Source of the DNA: Pseudomonadota bacterium
GTDB lineage: Bacteria > Pseudomonadota > Alphaproteobacteria > SMXQ01
DNA: 6,864 bases
Assembly (NCBI GenBank): GCA_022562375.1
Contig: JADFPK010000096.1
Location: 1-6,864, forward strand
Reading direction: 5' to 3'
In this document: piece by piece, positions 1-6,864 of the stretch
Layout of the letters: every line of letters begins with the position of its first letter
Position numbering within the stretch: position 1 is the stretch's first letter
The notes under the pieces: generated by a model
Told to the model about the DNA's origin: nothing
Database searches by the model: none
What the model saw: the letters and a program-made list of their open reading frames with translations, nothing else
Position numbers and translations under genes: made by a program

Positions 1-473
1 AGAACCACCCTGTCGTAGAGACCAGTTGGCGCGGCGCCAGGGATTATTGCCGGTGGCGCGGCAAACGCTTGCCGACCGAGGCGGAATGGGAGCGCGCCGC
101 GCGGGGCACCGAGGGCCGCCCCTATCCTTGGGGCGATCGGCCGCCGGACAAGAGCCGTGCGCGTTACGGCTCCGGCTGGGGCCAGACCGTGGCCGTGGGA
201 TCGCCGCCACGAGGGGCGACACCGGAGGGTGTGATGAACATGGCCGGTAACGTCCACGAATGGGTGAGCAGCCTGTATGAGCCCTACCCTTATGGCGCCG
301 AGGACGGGCGGGAGCATCCCGACGCCAGCGGCGAGCGCGTGACCAGGGGCGGCGCGGCCGACACCGGCGCCGAGACCCTCGGCACGACTTGGCGTGGGGC
401 GAAGGTATCCCGCAATCCCCTTGCCGGGCACCACAACATCGGTTTCCGCCGCGCCCGGTCGGCCGGCGGATAG
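1..473 (+). CDS. FGE/SUMF1-fold (formylglycine-generating enzyme-like) protein, 5' truncated by window edge
   Basis: The reading frame is open from base 3 and ends at TAG 471-473, giving 156 residues of the C-terminal half of an FGE-sulfatase (SUMF1/EgtB/PvdO) domain. A TTG at 69 could be called a start, but it lies inside the conserved core, so the gene must begin outside the window. Visible landmarks, numbered from the first codon: NHPVVETSW (1-9), the hallmark [11 protein letters not shown] (20-30), YPWG (41-44), MAGNVHEW (80-87), VTRGG (113-117) and terminal GFRRA (147-151). True FGE oxidises a sulfatase cysteine using two cysteines after the RGG(S) motif. Here that segment (113-151) has no cysteine, and the usual GFRCA is GFRRA. 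The fold assignment is firm, but formylglycine formation is unlikely. Related folds act as sulfoxide synthases, binding domains or proteins of unknown role. It converges on the minus-strand operon that carries a second FGE-fold gene. Confidence 0.88.
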   Translation, partial: NHPVVETSWRGARDYCRWRGKRLPTEAEWERAARGTEGRPYPWGDRPPDKSRARYGSGWGQTVAVGSPPRGATPEGVMNMAGNVHEWVSSLYEPYPYGAEDGREHPDASGERVTRGGAADTGAETLGTTWRGAKVSRNPLAGHHNIGFRRARSAGG

Positions 474-492
474 CCGCCTGCCAAATGGCGGC
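473..492 (+). terminator. Weak GC hairpin at the stop of the FGE-like gene
   Basis: GCCGCC at 473-478 pairs with GGCGGC at 487-492 across an 8-base loop, starting on the last base of the stop codon. No T-run follows (AATAGAAC), so this is not a classic intrinsic terminator. It may only slow polymerase or protect the 3' end. The remaining bases to 706 show no gene and no better hairpin. Confidence 0.25.
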
Positions 493-706
493 AATAGAAC
501 CTGCCGATGTACCGAAACCAGTTGCAGCTGTTGAAAACCTATTGGCGTATGTCGAGTTTACCTACGCGATGGGAAATTTGCGGTGAATTCAGTGCTGGGT
601 TCGTTGCTGAGCGCCCCTTGCCGCGCTTCACTGGCGAGATTCGGCATCCAATGCGACTCGGCTGTAAACGGGCTGACCGCCATCACCCGGTTCTCGAAGC
701 GCCCGA

Positions 707-2355
707 TTACCGCGACCACTGCCTTTTGGCCTCCGCCCACCATCGGCGCCAGGCCCCGATGTCGTGGCCGAAACGTTTCCCGGTCACGGCGCCAAGCGCG
801 CCGATGATGTCGCCCCTGAGCCACCCGGGATCCGCCGCCCGGTCCAGGCGGCGGATCAGGCCAGCCACCGTCGCCCCGTCGTTCTGGCCGACCCAGCTCA
901 CCGCGAACAGCGCCATGGGCAGGGAATCGAACCACTTCTGCGGCCGGTTCGAGACCAGAGTCCAAGGCCGTTCCAGCAGCGCCCCGGGCACCCTTCCCCG
1001 ACCGGCCACGCCCATGCCCCAGAGCAGAACATGGCGGCCAAGATCGACCGCCCTTGGCGTCAATCGGCCGCCAAACATGGCCACCGTCCGGTCCGGAAAC
1101 GGCGAGTCCAAGGCGGCCTCGAAGAACCCGGGCGGCGGTCCGGCGAGGGCCCATCGGTATACCAGGTCGCGCAGTCGGGTGCGGTAGGCGCCGGGTTCGG
1201 CAACGGCTTCGTTCATCATCGTCCGGGCGGCGGTCCAGTCGACCGCCCCGGGGGTCGGCTGCGAGGGCCAGGCCGGCGGCGGACCCGGCGGCAGGATCGG
1301 GGATGAAGAGGGGGGCGGGCCCCACAATATGCCGCGCCCTTCGGCGCCGGTACCACTCACATAGACCCGCCTTCGATAGACCACGACATCGACGGGCCGG
1401 CCGCCGGCGAGGTCCTGCACCCGGCGCCAACGGCGTCCATCGCCGCTGTGCCACAGGGCGCCGCCGCCCGAGGCGTCGCCGACGCCCCAAAACCCATCGG
1501 CGTCGGCGGCGAAGGCCCGTAGCGGCGGCATCGCCGCGGCGCCGGCGAGGCGCTTGCTGAGCCGCCCGTCGGTACGCCAGAAAGCCACCCCGCCGGCATC
1601 GCGAACCAGCCCGTAGACGCCTCCCTTGGCGGCAGCCAGATCGAGCGTCCTCGCCTTCTCGGGCCAACCCGGGACCTCCGTCACGGCGTCGCCGTCAAGG
1701 ACCAGCAAGGGGAAGCGCGGGGCGCCGTCGCGGCGCTCGACGAGGGCGCCGAACAGACGCCCGCCGAAACCCGCCAGGGCGATGATGCGGGAGATCTGCC
1801 GCTTCGGCGTCGGATGGTCGTAAATCCGCCGCCAGCGCAGGCCGCCGTCGGTCGATACGTGGAGCCCCGCCCGCCAGGCCGACGTCGCCGCATAAAGGCG
1901 CCCGCCCAGACTTTCCATGGCGTGGACATGAAACATCGGCGGGTCACCGGGCATCACCCGCAGTCGCCAGCCGTCGCCGTCGGTGACCGCGATATGGCCC
2001 CAGCCGACGGAAGGGCGCGGGTCCTCGAAGGGCCAGTAAAGAAGCCCGCCAGCGGCCACCGGCGTGCCGACGTCCTGGGTGAACAGGTGACGCTCGAAAC
2101 GAAGATCGCCGCCGGCAACACCGAGGCTGTAAAGGTCGGCCGAATTGTGATCGGGATAACGGACGCTGTTGGCAAACCACACCCGCCCGCGGTAGCCGAT
2201 CAGGGCGGACAGGGTCGGCCAGGGGCCGACGGTCAGCAGGACTTCCAGGGCGCGCGCCGGCTCATTCGGCGGCGCCGTGACGGGCTCGGCGGCCCCTTGC
2301 GCGGCGGCCAAGGGAAGCAGGACGGCGGCGGCGACCAACAGCCGGCCGGCGCGTC

Positions 2356-2359
<4 letters not shown>
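707..2359 (-). CDS. Exported Asp-box beta-propeller-like protein with HEAT-type C-terminus
   Basis: This gene encodes 550 residues starting at ATG 2359, which overlaps the upstream FGE-like stop as ATGA. A GGAGA lies nine bases before it, inside the upstream gene. The open frame extends further upstream, but there it is only a shadow of that gene. Residues 1-24 form a Sec signal peptide (MRRAGRLL, then an Ala/Leu-rich core and an AQGA-type cleavage site). Residues about 40-346 look like a repeated beta-propeller. The evidence is two Asp-box (BNR) motifs, STDGGLRW (169-176) and HSGDGRRW (304-311), and recurring GGRLYAA-like strands. A proline-rich linker follows (about 347-372). The end, GALGAVTGKRFG..AWRRWW (520-541), matches the terminal motif common in HEAT-repeat proteins. 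There are no sialidase catalytic features that I can see, so a binding or scaffolding role outside the cytoplasm is the safer inference. It is probably co-translated with the FGE-like protein. The exact function is unknown. Confidence 0.85.
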
Positions 2360-3312
<953 letters not shown>

Positions 3313-3329
3313 TGCGAAATCCGTTCCAT

Positions 3330-3366
3330 CCCGGTGTCGGCCCCATTGGCGGCCCCGGTGTCGGCC
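3330..3366. repeat. 13-base direct repeat upstream of the FGE-like gene
   Basis: CCCGGTGTCGGCC occurs at 3330-3342 and exactly again at 3354-3366, a start-to-start distance of 24 bases. That is a little over two helical turns. The pair sits 18-54 bases upstream of ATG 3312 on the minus strand, where a regulator site or leader element could be. It could also be a chance product of GC-rich sequence. Confidence 0.5.
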
Positions 3367-3477
3367 GGATGCGAAAATCGGCGTCGACACACCGGCCGCC
3401 GGGTCGCCGTTAGCGGCTAGGACAATCGCCGAAAGTGATTGGATGCGCAATATTATCGACCGCCGCCCTCGGGCGCC

Positions 3478-3560
3478 CGCGGCTTATCTCCGCTCTCGGG
3501 CAGCATCGAATGGTGCCAGGAATGGCGGCTCCAAGCCATTTGCGTAGGCGATAAGCCGGG
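3478..3560. repeat. Nested inverted repeats able to form a three-way-junction fold
   Basis: The outer arms CGGCTTATCTCC (3480-3491) and GGCGATAAGCCG (3547-3558) pair at 11 of 12 positions. Inside them are two further hairpins. GGCA(G)CAT at 3499-3506 pairs with ATG(G)TGCC at 3510-3517 around a three-base loop. AATGGC at 3521-3526 pairs with GCCATT at 3535-3540. The block could be a structured RNA, a leader element or a DNA-level extragenic palindrome. It has no T-run on either side, so it is not an obvious terminator. I recognise no RNA family and cannot assign a strand. Confidence 0.45.
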
Positions 3561-3595
3561 TGGCGGCACCGGTAAATCCGTTTAAAACCATCGAT

Positions 3596-3626
3596 GTGGC
3601 CCAGGCTGTGCTACACTAAGGGCCAC
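3596..3626. promoter_or_regulatory. 7-base dyad just upstream of ATPase zeta gene (possible operator or leader hairpin)
   Basis: GTGGCCC (3596-3602) and GGGCCAC (3620-3626) form a perfect inverted repeat with a 17-base spacer. The -10-like word TACACT (3612-3617) lies in the spacer, 60-65 bases before ATG 3677. If TACACT is used as a -10 box, the dyad brackets the promoter as an operator would. If transcription starts further upstream, it would form a leader hairpin. No good -35 box was found, so the promoter itself is uncertain. Confidence 0.35.
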
Positions 3627-3676
3627 TCGGCAGGTCCTTAATTCAACTTCTGCCGCGGAAAGGGAGCGCAATTCTG

Positions 3677-4006
3677 ATGACTGTCTTCAAGGATAGAAAA
3701 AATGCATTCGAGGCCAAGTTCCGTTTGGACGAGGAGGCCCGGTTCAAAATCGGTGTCCGGCGCAACAAGCTACTGGGGCTGTGGGCCGCGGCCAGGATGG
3801 GATTGTCGAGCCCGATCGCCGATGACTATGCCAAGGAAGTGGTGGCGGCGGACTTCGACAGGCCCGGCGATGACGATGTTCTGGAAAAGGTGCTCGCGGA
3901 TTTGACCGCCAAGGGCTTGGACGTGACCGGCATCCAGGTCCGTGAGAAAATGAACGAGCTTGCCGATACCGCCCGTGAGCAGGTGTTTGGGGAGCAGGGC
4001 AGCTGA
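3677..4006 (+). CDS. F1FO-ATPase inhibitor zeta subunit (DUF1476 family)
   Basis: This gene encodes 109 residues from ATG 3677, preceded by AGGGAG about ten bases upstream, and ends at TGA 4004-4006. The N-terminus MTVFKDRKNAFEAKF, then DEEARFK (18-24), RRNKLLGLWAA (28-38) and YAKEVVAADF (51-60), reproduce the conserved core of the DUF1476 family. Length is typical (about 100-110). In Paracoccus denitrificans this protein is the zeta subunit. Its N-terminal segment inserts into F1 and blocks ATP hydrolysis when the proton-motive force falls, sparing ATP. It is soluble, cytoplasmic and mostly helical, with no signal or membrane segment. It stands alone here, flanked by long intergenic regions and away from any visible atp genes. 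The family is essentially alphaproteobacterial, so this gene is the main taxonomic clue in the window. Confidence 0.95.
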   Translation: MTVFKDRKNAFEAKFRLDEEARFKIGVRRNKLLGLWAAARMGLSSPIADDYAKEVVAADFDRPGDDDVLEKVLADLTAKGLDVTGIQVREKMNELADTAREQVFGEQGS

Positions 4007-4066
4007 GCGGAATGGGATAGCACGAAAGCACCCGCCAAGCCTCCCCTCGCCGCAGGGACCGAATGC

Positions 4067-4168
4067 ACCGAAAATAACCCTTTTCGATACACGTGCGATC
4101 CGACGCCGATTCCGGCCGATTGGCGGACCTTGGGGGGCACGGCCCGCCCGGCTATACCGAAAATAACC
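4067..4168. repeat. 13-base direct repeat flanking a 76-base segment
   Basis: ACCGAAAATAACC is found at 4067-4079 and identically at 4156-4168. The word is AT-rich against a GC-rich background, which makes a chance exact match less likely than for a GC-rich word. The enclosed 76 bases show no terminal inverted repeats that I can see, so a small transposable element is not supported. Binding sites, or the scar of a duplication or insertion, remain possible. Confidence 0.5.
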
Positions 4169-4510
4169 GAAGCTGTTCTCTAACTCGTGGATTGGATGTC
4201 AAGCTCTCCGTGATGCGCCTGCCGGGTTGAAAAGCTTCCCTGCAATGTGATTCTCTGATCCTCGGATTTTCAAGGCGATTTTCTTCTTCCTGGTCGGATA
4301 CATCCGCTTTTCCAGCAACGAGAGCTGGCCAAGAACGTTGAAAATATCGATCGGGCTTTGGCTCTTCCGCTATGTGCCGTTCCACGGGATACGGGTCATT
4401 CCATGGCCGCGGACGGTGATCGGCGACTGGTTCCCGGTCCTCAGGGAGATCCCCGCGATCAACCTGTTCCGACCCGCCCCCGTCTGTCCGGCGCGCCGCA
4501 CAGGCCGTGG

Positions 4511-4540
4511 TGGACACCCCGCGCCCGGGGGCGATAAAAT
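4511..4540 (+). promoter_or_regulatory. Sigma-70-type promoter for the amidohydrolase operon
   Basis: TGGACA (4511-4516) matches the -35 consensus TTGACA at five of six bases. TAAAAT (4535-4540) matches the -10 consensus TATAAT at five of six. The spacer is 18 bases. Transcription would start near 4547, giving a leader of roughly 35 bases with the ribosome site GGGGAGG at 4571-4577 before ATG 4583. Position and quality make this the best promoter candidate in the window. Confidence 0.55.
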
Positions 4541-4547
4541 GGCCCCC
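4527..4547. promoter_or_regulatory. GC-rich dyad bracketing the -10 box (possible operator)
   Basis: GGGGGC (4527-4532) and GCCCCC (4542-4547) are perfect inverted repeats separated by nine AT-rich bases that include the -10 word TAAAAT. A dimeric repressor bound here would cover the -10 box and start point. An RNA hairpin is less likely if transcription begins near 4547, because most of the dyad would not be transcribed. Confidence 0.4.
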
Positions 4548-4582
4548 AAAGCGACGCCGCAATCAGCACAGGGGAGGACCAC

Positions 4583-5629
4583 ATGGCGACAGCGATCCCG
4601 GCGATCGACGCCGACGGGCATATTCTCGAGAATCCGGACGAAATCCGGCGTTACATGGACGCCCCCTTCAAGAACCGGCCGACGCCGCTGTGGCCCGGCA
4701 ACTTCCAGCCTTGGGACACCGATCTCATCGGCAAGATCGAGGCGCCCTACGGCTACGAACGCGGCTTGACGGCGAAGCAGCAGGTCGATATCTGGCACCG
4801 CATCCTCGACGACCACGAGATCGAGCAGGCGGTCCTGTTCCCCACCGGATCGGGCCATATCGGCAAGCTCCTGGAGCTCGATTTCGCCGCCGCCGCCGGC
4901 CGGGCGATCAACACCCATTTCGCCAACGACTATCAGACCGACCGCCTGCACCCGATGGGCGCCCTGCCCCTGCGCGACCCCCAGGCGGCCGCCGCCGAGG
5001 TCGAGTACGCCACCAAGGAGCTCGGGCTCAAGGGCTTCGAGGTGGTCACCGACGGCCTGCCGTTCGGCCTTGGCGACCCGTTCTTCGATCCGGTCTATGA
5101 GGCGGCCGAGGCCTTCGGCGCCACCATCGGCATCCACGGCACCCGCCACTGGGCCCACGAATGGGGCGCCGGCAAGCTCAAGACCTTCGCCGAGGTCCAT
5201 TGCTACGGCTTCCCGGCGGGCATCCTGCTCAACTTCACCTCGGTGATGTGCCAGGGCGTGCCGGTCCGCTACCCCAATCTCAGGCTGGCATTCCTCGAGA
5301 TCGGCGCGACCTGGCTGCCCTATTACCTCGACCGGCTGGACGAGCACTGGGAGAAGCGGGGCGAGGAGGAGATGCCGCATCTCAAGCGGAAGCCGTCGGA
5401 GATATTCCGCGAATCCTCCATCAAGGTGTCCATCGAGGGCAAGGAAACGCTGCTGCGCGAGACCATCGATTTCGTCGGCGTCGAGCATTTGGTCTACGCC
5501 ACCGACGTGCCCCATTGGGACGGCGAGTTCCCCGAGAACCTCGAGGAGATCCGCGCCACCGACGTCATCGACGCCGACGAGAAGAAGGCGATCCTGCGCG
5601 ACAACGCCGAAGCCCTGTTCGCCCTCTAG
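4583..5629 (+). CDS. Amidohydrolase-2 family metal-dependent hydrolase or decarboxylase
   Basis: This gene encodes 348 residues from ATG 4583, with a strong GGGGAGG ribosome site six bases upstream, ending at TAG 5627-5629. It has the single TIM-barrel layout of the amidohydrolase-2 family (PF04909), which includes ACMSD, gamma-resorcylate and 5-carboxyvanillate decarboxylases and various hydrolases. Candidate metal and active-site residues are D11 and H13 in IDADGHI (8-14), H185 in GIHGT (183-187), E239 in FLEIGATWLPYYLDRLDEHW (237-256) and D308 in YATDVPHWD (305-313). In ACMSD-type members a histidine usually stands where E239 is, so this belongs to the glutamate-bearing branch, whose substrates are poorly known. 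There is no signal peptide, so it is cytoplasmic. The C-terminus ILRDNAEALF is typical of the family. It appears to be the first gene of an operon with the D-2-hydroxyacid dehydrogenase 37 bases downstream, which suggests breakdown of an organic acid or aromatic compound. The substrate is not deducible. Confidence 0.9.
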   Translation: MATAIPAIDADGHILENPDEIRRYMDAPFKNRPTPLWPGNFQPWDTDLIGKIEAPYGYERGLTAKQQVDIWHRILDDHEIEQAVLFPTGSGHIGKLLELDFAAAAGRAINTHFANDYQTDRLHPMGALPLRDPQAAAAEVEYATKELGLKGFEVVTDGLPFGLGDPFFDPVYEAAEAFGATIGIHGTRHWAHEWGAGKLKTFAEVHCYGFPAGILLNFTSVMCQGVPVRYPNLRLAFLEIGATWLPYYLDRLDEHWEKRGEEEMPHLKRKPSEIFRESSIKVSIEGKETLLRETIDFVGVEHLVYATDVPHWDGEFPENLEEIRATDVIDADEKKAILRDNAEALFAL

Positions 5630-5666
5630 CGCCGGAAGTTTTATAACAACGATGGGAGGAGCCGGC

Positions 5667-6743
5667 ATGACGGCGCCCAAGATATTCGTCTTTTCGCCCA
5701 ACGAAAGGGCCAGCGAGTGTCACCAGAAGCTCGAGGACGCCGGCTGCCGGGTGGTGCTCGGCAGCGCGTCCTGGCATACCCCCCATGGCAACAACGAGGA
5801 CGAGATGTGCCGTCTGGCCGAGGCCAGCGCCGCCCTCATGGGGTCCTCGATCCGCTCCAGCCCGATCTCCCGAAGGGTCCTCGAAAGCTCGGACGCCTTG
5901 CGCATCGTCGCCAAGTACACCGTCGGCATCGATGACGTCGACGTCGACGCGGCGACCGAGTTGGGCATCATGGTGACCCACGCGCCGACCGAGGCCAACT
6001 GCGGCGGCGTCGCCGAAGGCACCATCGCCATGATCCTCGCCCTCCTCAAGAGAACCCGGGAGAAGGACGCATCCATGAAGCTCGGCCGCTGGCGCGATCA
6101 AGCGCTGCAGGGCACCTATCTCGGCGCCCGCAAGGACGGCTATCCGGGCATCACCGTCGGCATCATCGGGCTGGGCAGGATCGGCGGGCGGGTCGCCGAC
6201 TTGCTGGCGCCGTGGGGCGTCCGCATCCTCAGCTCCGACCCCTATATCGAGGAGGCGGAGTTCGCCGGCCACGGGGCGGAGGAAGTGGACCTCGCGACCC
6301 TGCTCGGCCAATCCGACGTCGTCAGCCTCCACGTCATCCTCACCAGGGAGACGCGCCAGATGATCGGCGAGGCCGAACTGGGGATGATGAAGCCCACCGC
6401 AATCTTCATCAACACCTCCCGCGGCCAGGCGGTGGACGAGGCCGCCCTGGCCGAGGCCCTGGCCCGGGACGGCATCGCCGCCGCCGCCGTCGACGTGTTC
6501 GAGGACGAACCTTTGGCCACCGATTCGCCGTTGCTGGCGCTCGGCAACAAGGTCCTTCTGTCGCCCCACATGGTGTCCTCGAATCTCGGCAGCGGCCTTC
6601 ACCCCGGCGCGCTGTGGGCCACCAGGTCGGTGTTGACCGCGTTGGGCGGCGAGGTGCCGGACAACGTCTACAACAAGGAGGTCATCGGGCGCTGGGGCGA
6701 ACGCTTCGGCGGCCAAAGGCTGTTGAGCGCCGCCGCCGAGTAA
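5667..6743 (+). CDS. D-2-hydroxyacid dehydrogenase, NAD(P)-dependent (phosphoglycerate dehydrogenase-like)
   Basis: This gene encodes 358 residues. I chose ATG 5667 over the in-frame ATG 5652 because GGGAGGA (5654-5660) sits six bases before 5667, and the earlier start would place that site inside the gene. The family oxidises D-2-hydroxyacids to 2-oxoacids, or the reverse. The Rossmann glycine motif is GLGRIG (168-173), with D191 at the end of the second strand, which usually favours NAD over NADP. The catalytic triad is R252 in NTSRG, E281 in DVFEDEP and H301 in LSPH. The stretch APTEANCGGVAEGT (106-119) is the conserved cofactor-side loop region. There is no ACT or other regulatory C-terminal domain, so it is unlikely to be the main serine-pathway SerA. 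It lies 37 bases downstream of the amidohydrolase with no terminator between, so it is probably co-transcribed. The pairing suggests consecutive steps on one substrate, but no specific pathway can be named. Confidence 0.93.
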   Translation: MTAPKIFVFSPNERASECHQKLEDAGCRVVLGSASWHTPHGNNEDEMCRLAEASAALMGSSIRSSPISRRVLESSDALRIVAKYTVGIDDVDVDAATELGIMVTHAPTEANCGGVAEGTIAMILALLKRTREKDASMKLGRWRDQALQGTYLGARKDGYPGITVGIIGLGRIGGRVADLLAPWGVRILSSDPYIEEAEFAGHGAEEVDLATLLGQSDVVSLHVILTRETRQMIGEAELGMMKPTAIFINTSRGQAVDEAALAEALARDGIAAAAVDVFEDEPLATDSPLLALGNKVLLSPHMVSSNLGSGLHPGALWATRSVLTALGGEVPDNVYNKEVIGRWGERFGGQRLLSAAAE

Positions 6744-6790
6744 AACCGAATGTCATAACGGCCGGGTCGTTTCGATTGGGGCACCAGCGA

Positions 6791-6807
6791 CCGCGGACCG
6801 CGGGTTT
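6791..6807 (+). terminator. Short GC hairpin between convergent genes
   Basis: CCGCG (6791-6795) pairs with CGCGG (6799-6803) around a three-base loop and is followed by GTTT. It lies 48 bases after the dehydrogenase stop and directly against the stop of the minus-strand gene, where a shared terminator would be expected. The stem is short and the T-run minimal, so support is weak. Confidence 0.35.
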
Positions 6808-6864
6808 AGAGAAGGTCCGACAACGCCTCCATCTGCTCCTGGGGGATATTCTTCAGGATTTGCA
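6806..6864 (-). CDS. C-terminal tail of an unidentified minus-strand gene
   Basis: On the minus strand one frame entering from the right edge reads QILKNIPQEQMEALSDLL and then stops at TAA (complement of 6806-6808). Only 18 residues are visible. The amphipathic, helix-like sequence and a stop placed next to a hairpin look like a genuine protein end. Another minus frame also stays open over so short a stretch, so this is suggestive only. The family cannot be recognised. It would be convergent with the dehydrogenase gene. Confidence 0.45.
   Translation of the reverse strand, partial: QILKNIPQEQMEALSDLL

Larger units (their letters stand above)
3313..3676. other. Divergent intergenic region between FGE-like operon and ATPase zeta gene
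   Basis: These 364 bases contain no credible gene; open frames running through them lack codon bias and known motifs. They must carry the promoters for both divergent units, but I found no strong -35/-10 pair. The best -10-like words are TACACT (3612-3617, plus) and GATAAT (complement of 3452-3457, minus), neither with a good -35 partner. The region is rich in symmetry: a 13-base direct repeat near the FGE-like start, a multi-stem palindromic block at 3478-3560 and a 7-base dyad at 3596-3626. Each is listed separately. Confidence 0.7.
4007..4582. other. 576-base intergenic gap with no recognisable gene
   Basis: Open frames here (for example plus 4251 onwards and minus 4562-4152) have no ribosome site I trust, no recognised motif and overlap each other, so I do not call them genes. 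From about 4170 to 4400 the sequence is visibly AT-richer than its surroundings. A 13-base direct repeat lies at 4067-4168. The right end carries the promoter and dyad that precede the amidohydrolase gene. No convincing intrinsic terminator follows the zeta gene. Confidence 0.65.

Noticed and set aside
558..1667. Long minus-strand open frame of 369 residues
   Set aside because: It is arginine- and glycine-rich with no motif and overlaps the propeller gene on the same strand in another frame. It is a high-GC shadow frame.
3450..3457. TATTAT / GATAAT as a -10 box in the divergent region
   Set aside because: No acceptable -35 word lies 15-19 bases away on either strand.
4080..4155. A miniature transposable element between the 13-base repeats
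   Set aside because: I could not find terminal inverted repeats inside the direct repeats, and 13 bases would be long for a target duplication of a common element.
4152..4562. Minus-strand open frame of 136 residues in the intergenic gap
   Set aside because: It is rich in Arg, Glu, Pro and Asp with no recognisable motif, no credible ribosome site, and its 5' end crosses the likely amidohydrolase promoter.
5652..5666. ATG at 5652 as the dehydrogenase start
   Set aside because: The Shine-Dalgarno sequence GGGAGGA lies just after it, correctly spaced for ATG 5667, and the five extra residues are merely its translation.
4370..5701. Minus-strand open frame of 443 residues opposite the amidohydrolase
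   Set aside because: Its composition (Val/Gly/Leu/Asp-rich, no family motif) is that of the antisense of a high-GC gene. The plus strand has full family motifs and a ribosome site.
5565..6716. Minus-strand open frame of 383 residues opposite the dehydrogenase
   Set aside because: It is an antisense shadow. The dehydrogenase has the complete nucleotide-binding motif and catalytic triad.

Overview
The window looks like a chromosomal segment of a GC-rich alphaproteobacterium, probably environmental. The best taxonomic clue is the gene at 3677-4006. It matches the DUF1476 family, which is the F1FO-ATPase zeta inhibitor subunit and is characteristic of Alphaproteobacteria. High third-position GC and clear Shine-Dalgarno sites fit this. 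I see no tRNA, rRNA, CRISPR array, prophage or intact insertion sequence.

Layout. Left part (1-3312): a plus-strand formylglycine-generating-enzyme (FGE/SUMF1)-fold protein, cut by the window edge, runs to 473. Facing it on the minus strand is a two-gene operon (3312 down to 707). The first gene encodes an exported FGE-fold protein. The second, joined by an ATGA stop/start overlap, encodes an exported protein with an Asp-box beta-propeller-like region, a proline-rich linker and a HEAT-type C-terminal end. Both FGE-fold proteins lack the two-cysteine catalytic pair of true FGE, so conversion of sulfatase cysteine to formylglycine is unlikely for either.

Middle part (3313-4582): a 364-base divergent intergenic region contains several inverted and direct repeats. 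It is followed by the small ATPase zeta subunit gene and a 576-base gap. Most of that gap shows no recognisable gene. It holds a 13-base direct repeat, an AT-richer stretch and, at its right end, a good sigma-70-like promoter whose -10 box sits inside a GC-rich dyad.

Right part (4583-6743): this promoter reads into an apparent two-gene catabolic operon, an amidohydrolase-2 family metal-dependent hydrolase or decarboxylase followed by an NAD(P)-dependent D-2-hydroxyacid dehydrogenase. The substrate cannot be told from sequence. A short minus-strand tail of another gene enters at the right edge (6806-6864).

The least ordinary part is the exported FGE-fold / propeller-HEAT locus. The intergenic structures are second. 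All functional statements come from reading motifs by eye; no database search was run.
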